Source: an uncultured bacterium
Lineage (GTDB): Bacteria; Bacteroidota; Bacteroidia; Bacteroidales; Muribaculaceae
Assembly: GCA_946184715.1 (NCBI GenBank)
Contig: CAMHGU010000031.1
Span: 1-14,345 of the forward strand
DNA: 14,345 nucleotides
Direction: 5' to 3'
Part shown: positions 10,101 to 14,345 of the stretch, one piece after another
Layout of the letters: each line of letters opens with the position of its first letter
Numbering within the stretch: position 1 is the stretch's first letter
The notes under the pieces: generated by a model
Told to the model about the DNA's origin: nothing
What the model saw: the letters and a program-made list of their open reading frames with translations, nothing else
Database searches by the model: none
Program-made: the position numbers and the translations under genes

Positions 10101-11419
10101 CGGAAGAGGCTTACGATATCGGCCGTGGCATCGTAGTCGACATCGGTGCGGTTGAACTCGTCGAGGGTGGCAAGCTGGCCGGGTGTGGTAATGTCTATTT
10201 CGCTTACCAACTCACATTTCAGAAATCCGGCCACCACGGCCTCGTAGCTCTCGAGGAACTGTGCCACGAGCTCGGGGCTATACTCGCCGGCATTGTATTC
10301 GGCCTTCACTTGGTAGTGGCCTTCGTTGATGAATGCCTTGAGGTATATAGAGGCATCGAGGGTGCTGTTGATAAGTCGCTCGGTGCTTATGGTTCCGTCG
10401 GCGAATTTCTCATCGGCGAATAGGGTGCCGTGCCAGGCAAACATAGCGCTGCTTTGCAGCTGTAGGTCGCGCGAGGCTTCAGCGAAGCTGTAGATGTCGT
10501 GCTTGCGGCAACCGCTCATCTGCTCTTGGCTCGCTTTCATAAGGTCAAGCACGGTGGTGCCGGCCTCTATCTTGGCATATACAGGCAATGTTCTGACCGT
10601 CATACCCACGGAGTGGGCGAAGCGGCGGTCGGTGCGGCCATTGTAAATTGTAGTAAACAGCGACTCGTTTTCGTTGTTATAGCGAGCGAGGAGCACTGAG
10701 AACGCTGTGGTGAAGAAGTTGCTGCGGAATATGCCGTTGGCTTTGCAGAAAGTGTCGACATCGGCCATAGAGATGCCGAGGGTGCGGAGCATACTCGCTT
10801 CGGCCGGGCAGCTGTTGTCGCGGTCGGGGAGCAGCGGGGTGAAAGTGTCGCCGCAGTCGAAATTGGCAGCCCACCAGTTGCGAGCCTCGGTGAGGGCGTC
10901 GGTTGCTCGCAGTGCGGCCTCTTCTTGTGCGAGCTGAGCCTGCGTCATCTCTTCAGCGGGAATGGGCTCACCGCGATACGCGCGGTCGAAGTCGCGCAGC
11001 ATCACTTGCATCGAGGTGCCGTCGCTTATGATGTGATGATAGTCGGTAAAGAGGTATAGATTGCCGTTGCAACGTAGCAGGCGAAGGCGGAAGAGGCGGT
11101 CGCCGTAGATGTCGAAGGGCGCTATGAGGTTTTGCTTGGCAGCTTCGATGTCGGGCACGTCTTCCACCGCGATGCTAAACTGCTCGGAATCGAGGTCGAG
11201 GGTTTGTATAGGCTCGCCGTTGTCGTCGATTTCGATTCGTGTGAATAGGGTGGGGTGCGCCGCCACGGCTTGCTCTATGGCGCGGCAGAGTCTTTCGGCA
11301 TCGGTGTCGCCGCGGAGGGTGTAGAAGTAGGGCAGGTTGTAGCACACTTCACCCCGATGGGCTGCGCATTCAGCATAGATGCCGTATTGCGTCTGTGACA
11401 GAGGGGCTGATTTTTTCAT
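4166..11419 (-). CDS. Two-module NRPS, C-A-T-C-A-T-reductase
   Basis: A 2417-residue cytoplasmic nonribosomal peptide synthetase. Domains: C1 (1-420) with active site HHIISDG (128-134); A1 (430-915) with YTSGSTG (580-586) and Lys907; T1 (930-995) with Ser963; an Ala-rich linker; C2 (1024-1445) with HHLLFDG (1147-1153); A2 (1446-1940) with YTSGSTG (1594-1600) and Lys1926; T2 (1945-2015) with LGGTS, Ser1980; a reductase (2055-2417) with NADP-binding GATGYLG (2062-2068), Ser/Thr near 2181-2184 and Tyr2213/Lys2217. All catalytic residues are present. Aligned by eye to GrsA, the specificity codes are DAMFSGGIFK for A1 (Asp626, resembling aliphatic codes such as valine) and DAQSAACVAK for A2 (Asp1644, loosely like aromatic codes). 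Reductive release should give a dipeptide aldehyde, or an alcohol if reduced twice. A free amine would let it cyclise to a pyrazinone; an acyl cap would keep the aldehyde. No epimerase, methyltransferase or MbtH-like partner is seen. Confidence 0.95.
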   Translation of the reverse strand: MKKSAPLSQTQYGIYAECAAHRGEVCYNLPYFYTLRGDTDAERLCRAIEQAVAAHPTLFTRIEIDDNGEPIQTLDLDSEQFSIAVEDVPDIEAAKQNLIAPFDIYGDRLFRLRLLRCNGNLYLFTDYHHIISDGTSMQVMLRDFDRAYRGEPIPAEEMTQAQLAQEEAALRATDALTEARNWWAANFDCGDTFTPLLPDRDNSCPAEASMLRTLGISMADVDTFCKANGIFRSNFFTTAFSVLLARYNNENESLFTTIYNGRTDRRFAHSVGMTVRTLPVYAKIEAGTTVLDLMKASQEQMSGCRKHDIYSFAEASRDLQLQSSAMFAWHGTLFADEKFADGTISTERLINSTLDASIYLKAFINEGHYQVKAEYNAGEYSPELVAQFLESYEAVVAGFLKCELVSEIDITTPGQLATLDEFNRTDVDYDATADIVSLFRHQVAATPEATAVVYAGRHFSYAEVDALSDRIAAALQAKGLTTGDVVSILIPRSEWMAIASLGALKAGCAYQPLDPSYPKERLNFMMKDAEAKLLIADKQLRELVDEYTGEVMLTCELTALPAATPLSSGLTPSSRFILLYTSGSTGVPKGCQLSHGNLVAFCHWYRRYYDLKPESRVAAYASYGFDACMMDMYPALTTGATVHIIPEEIRLDLIAINEYFEREGITHSFMTTQVGYQFASGIDNHSLLHLSVGGEKLASIAPPANYRLHNGYGPTECTIFTTTFPVTEKLKDIPIGKPLDNMRLYIVDARGHRLPVGAAGELWVAGPQVSLGYLNRPEKTAEVYIDNPFTTEEKYARVYRTGDIVRYLPSGDIQFVGRRDGQVKIRGFRIELKEVEAIIREYPGIKDATVQAFDEEGGGKFIAAYIVADESIDIEALNAFIAEEKPPYMVPAVTMQIDAIPLNQNQKVNKRALPKPEKKAAAVETVNAPLNVLEQSLHELVAGIVGNTDFGITTPLGYAGLTSISAIRLAVQVNKLYGVALDSKSLVKSGTLQSIENDILAHLLSADSHADTASAADATAATAAPLSYAQTGVYFECLKNPTSTIYNIPYLLSYPEGVEATALAEAVKRVVMCHPELRVHFITSGEQIMQTTDGAPEPEVAITSMTDAQLAEYKNDFVRPFNLTKAPLYRFEVVTTESGVKLLIDVHHLLFDGGSADLFLRQLSAVIEGKEVEPEQYSYLNFVADQKAAEDSDKFREAQQFFAERLAGCEGASEIPADLPATEAQGFVGEAVSPLDHDSIAQFCRSHEVTPAHLMLAATAYVVGRYTNNREVYLCTVSSGRSNLRIADTVGMFVNTLPLGLNIADSSVQEFVASASDLFDRTLDHEEYPFARIAADYGFRPAIAYAYQVGVLSQYSVNGKPIVQELLELNVPKFKINIKIEDRGVVVLYDDSIYSERLAQGLAESIAATAENMMRQPEAKVRHISIVSAAQEEELSRLRTVATAEAPFRFFHECIGHYAAEQPEHEALVAIDGRFTYKEMDELTTRIAAALQRRGVAARDRVALLLPRTSRLILSLFGVLKAGAAYIPCDPEYPADRVKLILDDSEARYIITTPEHLGSIAPEKAIDVEELLDDATAEYHAPDITGDDLAYLIYTSGSTGRPKGVMLRHEGICNYLYGHPANVFANAVLTDATRILSVTTISFDAALQDIGMAYYNGKTLIVATEEQANNPLDLAKLIEEQHIDMVSGTPSRWLTWLTSDDFARAISHIKIARAGGEKFSDQLLAQLRAASHARIFNCYGPTEITVASNNAELTDAAIVTVGRPQLNVKEFIVDADGNELPAGVVGELYIGGRGVARGYNNLDDMTRERFIDYHGTRIYRSGDYAKWLPDGTVVILGRTDHQIKLRGLRIELGEIENVMLKVEGMKKVVIMIRKLGGKEHLCAYYTAEREIAPDALKAEIAKSLTQYMVPTAYLQLAEMPMTPNGKTDVKALPEPQLAITSAYEAPANATESRFCDIFADILQMDKVGATDNFFELGGTSLVVTRVIIEADKAGMHVAYGDVFANPTPRGLAALITGDSADSSVDEVKSYDYTDIDNVLKANTLATFRNGERCRLGNVLLTGATGYLGIHILRQLIDSDAENIYCLVRGRTPEKAESRLRTLLFYYFADAFEELFGKRLHIVVGDVTGDFGQGLKIDTVFNCAAIVKHFSEGTEIEDVNVGGAQRCVDFCLATGAQLVHISTASTRGLWAGEAHDVTFTEQRLYIGQYLGNKYIYSKFMAERLILDAVAHRGLTAKIMRVGNLAARSTDGEFQANFATNSFMGRIKVYNMLGCCPYSMRNKRVEFSPINEVSHAIVLLATAPRECSVFHPYNIHGQFLGDVLMGLHSVGDGVRFVEQEEFDREMDLAKNDPVKAKVLASLLAYQDMAHGQKTTDVARDNDYTTQVLYRLGFAWSPTSWDYVERMLSAIATLGFFDPE

Positions 11420-11452
11420 AGGTCAGCTGAGAGTTGTGGATGAAGATGATGA

Positions 11453-11755
11453 TTACTCAAAGATGAAAAGGTTGATGAATCCGGTCATCTTGAAGACGTT
11501 GCGGATGTCATCGTTCACGCTGCGAAGGGTGACGGTGTGGCCGTTGCTCTTCGCTTTCTTGAGGATACTCAAGAGGATGCGCAGCCCGCTCGATGCTATG
11601 TAGTCGAGGTGTTGGCAGTCGATTACGATGTCTTTCTCTTCGTTGGCGGCGAGGGGTTGCAGTTCTTTTTCCACTTCCACGGCCGCGGCGGTGTCGAGCT
11701 CGCCTTCGAGGGTGGCTACGAGCCGGTTGTCAAGCTCTGTGATTGTCGTTTTCAT
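11453..11755 (-). CDS. STAS-domain anti-sigma-factor antagonist (SpoIIAA/RsbV-like)
   Basis: A 100-residue single-domain cytoplasmic protein of normal SpoIIAA/RsbV length. The fold pattern is clear: an N-terminal strand pair with LEGELD (16-21), the strand DIVIDC (42-47), and the phosphorylation loop HLDYIASSGLRIL (49-61), in which Ser56, next to Gly57, is the likely phosphoacceptor and Ser55 is adjacent. In partner switching, a kinase of the RsbW/SpoIIAB type phosphorylates this serine and a PP2C phosphatase removes the phosphate; the unphosphorylated form captures a partner. Here the gene sits 15 nt downstream of a SpoIIE-type phosphatase with a built-in HATPase, its obvious partner, and 33 nt upstream of the NRPS. 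What the STAS protein binds is not visible: no sigma factor or separate anti-sigma factor is encoded in the window. Confidence 0.93.
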   Translation of the reverse strand: MKTTITELDNRLVATLEGELDTAAAVEVEKELQPLAANEEKDIVIDCQHLDYIASSGLRILLSILKKAKSNGHTVTLRSVNDDIRNVFKMTGFINLFIFE

Positions 11756-11770
11756 TGTTGAATAATGGGT

Positions 11771-13951
11771 TTATTGTTGTTTGTTTATTGTTTTGCGTAG
11801 GGTGAGGACGTTTTGGCCATTGACGCGCTCATAGTTGATGCTGTCCATCAGTTGCCGCACGAGGAAGATGCCGAGGCCGCCTATCTGCCGCTCTTCGGCC
11901 GAGAGGGTGGTATCGACATCGGGGTTGGTGGTGGGCGCAAACGGCTTCCCGGAGTCGGTGACCACGAGGCGGAGGTCGGCGGCGGTGGCTATGGCGTCGA
12001 TGCGGATGTCACCGGTGGTGCCTTGGGGGTAGGCGTAGTTGATTACGTTTACCACCACCTCTTCGAGAGCCAGTTGCAGATTGCCGATGGCGCTGCGGTT
12101 GAGCTTCAGCTCCTGGCCCACCTCCTTGATGAAGCCGTTCATCAAGGGAACGTTATTAAGGTCGTTGGTGATGGTGAGGCTGCGCTCGAGGGTAGTTTTT
12201 TCAACCTTCGGGGTGTAGTGCAGGGCGAGCATCGTGACGTCGTCGCTCTGCTCGGCATCGCCTATAAACTCTTTCACGCGGTCGATGATGGCGTCGATAA
12301 GCTGCTGCGGATTGCGAGTGTGGCTCGCTTGGAGCAGGCGCTCGAGGCCGAACTGGGCGTGGCTGCTGTTCATCGCTTCGGTGACACCGTCGGTGTAGAG
12401 CAGCAGGGTGTCGTCGGGCTCGAGCTTCATCTCTTGCTCTTTATAGTCGAAATCGGCGATGACGCCCAGCGGCAGATTGGCCTCCACGGGCATCACGGAG
12501 GCCTCACCGCGGAGCAGCAGCGGCGCGTCGTGGCCGGCGTTGCAGTAGCGTAGGCGCCCGGTGGGAAGGTCGAGCACGCCCACGAAGAAGGTCACAAACA
12601 TATTGGTCTCGTTGCCGGTGCACAGTTCCGTGTTGATGTGGCCGGCGATGCGTGCCGGCCGTAGCTCGCGAAGTGTAGCGGCGCGGAAGTGGGCATGGGT
12701 GATGGCCATAATGAGGGCCGCGGCCACGCCCTTGCCGCTCACGTCGGCAATGCAGAAGAACAGCTTCTCGTCGCGCAGTCGGAAGTCGTAGAGGTCGCCG
12801 CCCACCTGCCGCGCCGGCAGTAGCGTGCTGGCCACTTCGAGGTTGTCGTGGTCGATGACGGCCGTCGGGAGCATCTCGTGCTGGATCTTCTGCGCCGTGT
12901 CCAATTCGGTGTCGAGACGCTGCTGCTCCACCTGGGCCTTGAAGAGCATCTTCCGGCTGCGGCTGTAGGCCAGCAGAATAAGTCCTATGAGCGAGAAGCC
13001 GATGAGCATCGCTATCAGCATATTGCGCCGCGGCTTATTGAGCGGGGCGTAAAGCTCGTCCTCGTAGCTTACTAAAGCTATTATCCAGTGGGGCTTCCCG
13101 CGTATGTTGCCGAAGAAAATGTAGCCCTTGTCGCCGTCGGGCGATTTGAACGAGATTATCTCTATCCGCTTGTTGGCGCTGAGCCTGCGGTCCACGGTGC
13201 TGTCGCCGAGCATCTGCTCTATCAGCTTGAAATCGCGGGCCTTGGGGTGGGTGTGGTGCGGACGCGCTATGAGCTTGCCGTCCTCCGTAAGTATCACGCA
13301 GAACGACGACGGCATCCGCGAGTGGGCATTGATGGTGTCGCCCAGCCACTGAAGCGAGATGTCGAAGCCGAACACCCCGGCCAGGCGCTCATCGTCGTCC
13401 CACACCGGGGTGGCCAGGGTGATGATATAGTCCTTTGCCCCTACGGTGTCGAGATACGGCTCGCTCCATATCATGTGGCGCTCCTTGATGCTTTTGCGGA
13501 AGAAATCGCGGGTGGTGTAGTCGTGGAGCTCGCTGGCCATCTGGCCTGTCTTGATGCTGTCCTTGTCGTTGAAAGCCCATGGCTCGAACCGCTCGCCTTC
13601 GCCCTTGTAGTAGCCGGGCACAAACGCCACGCCGGCGCCTATCACGTAGGGGTTCTTCTCTACGATGCTGCGCGAGATTTTGTAGATGTCGGAAGGATGC
13701 CCGGTGGCCTCGGCTATCTCATCACGGTAGTTCTTCTGCAGCAGCTCGAAGTGGTTGAGCATGCTGCGGGTCACTACGGCCTTGGTGCGGAGGTCGGCCT
13801 CGGCATTGTGCTCTATCTCATCGTTGAGTAGATCGCGCATATAGAAGTACTGCAGGGCCGAGAGTAGCTCCACCAGCAGCGCCGCGGCGATGATGATAGC
13901 GCCGGCGCCCGCTTTGCCTCCAAACCATCGGCTCGCTTTTATCTGTATCAT
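11771..13951 (-). CDS. Membrane sensor PP2C phosphatase (SpoIIE) with C-terminal HATPase
   Basis: A 726-residue inner-membrane signalling protein. A membrane helix (about 15-37) precedes an extracytoplasmic dCache-like region (38-306) with SEPYLD (163-168), ITLATPVW (177-184) and GVFGFDISL (192-200). A second helix (310-330) leads through a coiled linker (335-360), with no HAMP domain, to a SpoIIE/PP2C phosphatase (378-577): metal-binding Asp386 in GGDLYDF, Asp403 in ADVSGKG, NAGHDAP (471-477), Asp521 in YTDGVTE and SDD (569-571). A C-terminal RsbW-like HATPase (595-720) has ALEEVVVNVINYA (628-640), VTDSGKP (664-670) and GGLGIFLV (691-698). It should dephosphorylate the STAS protein encoded 15 nt downstream in response to an external ligand; the HATPase may phosphorylate or bind the same protein. 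The canonical amino-acid-binding Cache motif is not intact (DFF where many have PWY), so the ligand is unknown. It is the first gene of the NRPS operon. Confidence 0.93.
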   Translation of the reverse strand: MIQIKASRWFGGKAGAGAIIIAAALLVELLSALQYFYMRDLLNDEIEHNAEADLRTKAVVTRSMLNHFELLQKNYRDEIAEATGHPSDIYKISRSIVEKNPYVIGAGVAFVPGYYKGEGERFEPWAFNDKDSIKTGQMASELHDYTTRDFFRKSIKERHMIWSEPYLDTVGAKDYIITLATPVWDDDERLAGVFGFDISLQWLGDTINAHSRMPSSFCVILTEDGKLIARPHHTHPKARDFKLIEQMLGDSTVDRRLSANKRIEIISFKSPDGDKGYIFFGNIRGKPHWIIALVSYEDELYAPLNKPRRNMLIAMLIGFSLIGLILLAYSRSRKMLFKAQVEQQRLDTELDTAQKIQHEMLPTAVIDHDNLEVASTLLPARQVGGDLYDFRLRDEKLFFCIADVSGKGVAAALIMAITHAHFRAATLRELRPARIAGHINTELCTGNETNMFVTFFVGVLDLPTGRLRYCNAGHDAPLLLRGEASVMPVEANLPLGVIADFDYKEQEMKLEPDDTLLLYTDGVTEAMNSSHAQFGLERLLQASHTRNPQQLIDAIIDRVKEFIGDAEQSDDVTMLALHYTPKVEKTTLERSLTITNDLNNVPLMNGFIKEVGQELKLNRSAIGNLQLALEEVVVNVINYAYPQGTTGDIRIDAIATAADLRLVVTDSGKPFAPTTNPDVDTTLSAEERQIGGLGIFLVRQLMDSINYERVNGQNVLTLRKTINKQQ

Positions 13952-14005
13952 TGGCTTATATCCGTTTACTCACAGGCGTGCCCTTTCGAGCGCACACTTT
14001 GGCGG

Positions 14006-14037
14006 TAAAGTTACGCATTTCAGCCGAAAATCGCAAT
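14006..14037 (-). promoter_or_regulatory. Candidate proximal promoter of the NRPS operon
   Basis: On the minus strand a -7-like box TAACTTTA (14006-14013) matches TAnnTTTG except for its last base. An ATTG (14034-14037) lies 20 bp upstream, the right spacing for the Bacteroidota -33 element. It would start transcription around 14000 and leave a leader of about 50 nt before the sensor phosphatase gene. It is one of two promoter candidates here, and neither is perfect in both boxes. Confidence 0.35.
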
Positions 14038-14078
14038 AGATACGGAGAAAGATATGCGAGGAGGCGCCCCCTCAGGCT

Positions 14079-14101
14079 GCACTGCTCCGGCGCACTGCTC
14101 C
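14079..14101. repeat. Two 10-bp direct repeats, period 13
   Basis: GCACTGCTCC occurs at 14079-14088 and again, identical, at 14092-14101, in the region between the tRNA-Lys terminator and the sensor phosphatase gene. A third GCACT begins at 14105, inside the adjacent inverted repeat. Spacing of 13 bp is not a whole helical turn. It could be a repeated binding site or chance in a G+C-rich leader. Confidence 0.5.
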
Positions 14102-14102
14102 A

Positions 14103-14126
14103 TTGCACTACTATAGTGCAAAACTA
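14103..14126 (-). promoter_or_regulatory. Distal -7 box overlapped by an operator-like inverted repeat
   Basis: TTGCACTA (14103-14110) and TAGTGCAA (14114-14121) form a perfect 8-bp inverted repeat with a 3-nt centre. On the minus strand TAGTTTTG (14119-14126) is an exact TAnnTTTG -7 box and shares three bases with the right arm. Transcription from it would begin inside the inverted repeat, which is a usual place for a repressor operator. The -33 position falls at the T-tract of the tRNA terminator and shows no well-spaced TTTG, so the promoter call is tentative. The leader would be about 160 nt. Confidence 0.35.
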
Positions 14127-14138
14127 CAGTGTGCCATT

Positions 14139-14178
14139 AAAATAAAAGCCAACCGCCTGGCTATCAGGCGGCTGGCTT
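14139..14178 (-). terminator. Rho-independent terminator of the tRNA-Lys transcript
   Basis: A 14-bp stem (arms 14146-14159 and 14165-14178) with a 5-nt loop; all positions pair, with one G-U wobble when read on the minus strand. It is followed on that strand by TTTTATTTT. It begins two bases after the encoded CCA end of the tRNA, so it terminates the tRNA transcript and insulates the operon that follows. No T-run exists on the other side, so it acts in one direction. Confidence 0.9.
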
Positions 14179-14180
14179 CT

Positions 14181-14256
14181 TGGTGACCTCGGAGGGGCTC
14201 GAACCCTCGACCCACTGATTAAGAGTCAGTTGCTCTACCAACTGAGCTACGAAGTC
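14181..14256 (-). tRNA. tRNA-Lys (anticodon CUU)
   Basis: Read on the minus strand, the gene folds into a complete cloverleaf of 76 nt including the encoded CCA. The acceptor stem GACTTCG/CGAGGTC pairs fully with one T-G wobble. The D arm has AGCTCAGTTGGTAGAGC, the anticodon stem ACTGA/TCAGT encloses the loop CTCTTAA with anticodon CTT, and the T arm has the usual GGTTCGA core. The discriminator base is A73, then CCA. It reads AAG lysine codons. Confidence 0.97.
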
Positions 14257-14269
14257 GTTTTTCCGACTG

Positions 14270-14300
14270 CAAAGGTAAGCATTATATCCTAATCAGCAAA
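14270..14300 (-). promoter_or_regulatory. Bacteroidota-type promoter of tRNA-Lys
   Basis: On the minus strand, TTTG (14297-14300) and TACCTTTG (14270-14277) match the -33 and -7 consensus of the Bacteroidota primary sigma factor exactly, with a 19-bp spacer. The -7 box ends 13 nt before the 5' end of the mature tRNA, so transcription should start just upstream of it. Confidence 0.8.
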
Positions 14301-14345
14301 ATAATTCGCGATATTTTTCAAAATTTATTTCCGGCGGGGGCTCCT

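Noticed and set aside
12600..12960. Possible separate anti-sigma kinase gene or HAMP domain in the sensor phosphatase
   Set aside because: This stretch reads continuously as the coiled linker and first half of the PP2C domain. The only kinase-like fold is the fused C-terminal HATPase, and no HAMP pattern is present.
1..14345. CRISPR array, insertion sequence or phage genes
   Set aside because: No regular repeat-spacer pattern, transposase, integrase or terminal inverted repeat was seen on either strand.

Overview
The window looks like a chromosomal segment of a Bacteroidota bacterium, most likely of the order Bacteroidales. Three things point there. The start codons have A/T-rich leaders with no Shine-Dalgarno sequence. 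Promoter candidates match the Bacteroidota consensus (TTTG, 19-21 bp, TAnnTTTG) instead of -35/-10. The secreted protein at the left end carries a GHxYVDLGLSVxWAT domain typical of this phylum. Every supported gene is on the minus strand, so transcription runs from right to left.

Right end (about 13950-14345): a tRNA-Lys(CUU) gene with its own promoter, an encoded CCA end and a strong intrinsic terminator. Next comes a short regulatory stretch with a perfect -7 box overlapped by an inverted repeat, two direct repeats and a second promoter candidate.

Centre (886-13951): six tightly spaced genes that look like one operon. In transcription order they are: a membrane-anchored sensor with an extracytoplasmic dCache-like region, a SpoIIE-type PP2C phosphatase and a C-terminal RsbW-like HATPase; a single-domain STAS anti-sigma-factor antagonist; a 2417-residue two-module NRPS (C-A-T-C-A-T-R) ending in an NAD(P)H-dependent thioester reductase; a PaaK/CapK-type acyl-adenylating enzyme; a MATE exporter; and an Sfp-type phosphopantetheinyl transferase. 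Gaps are 15, 33, 29 and 4 nt, and the last two genes overlap. The working model is that a signal sensed outside the membrane sets the phosphorylation state of the STAS protein, and the operon makes, activates and exports a reductively released dipeptide, probably an aldehyde that may be N-acylated or may cyclise to a pyrazinone-type compound. The sensor-to-product link and the exact product are inference.

Left end (1-885): a small secreted protein gene with the paralogous domain, preceded by a 180-nt intergenic stretch with one promoter candidate. No transposase, integrase, CRISPR array or rRNA is visible. The long plus-strand reading frames opposite the NRPS are antisense shadows.
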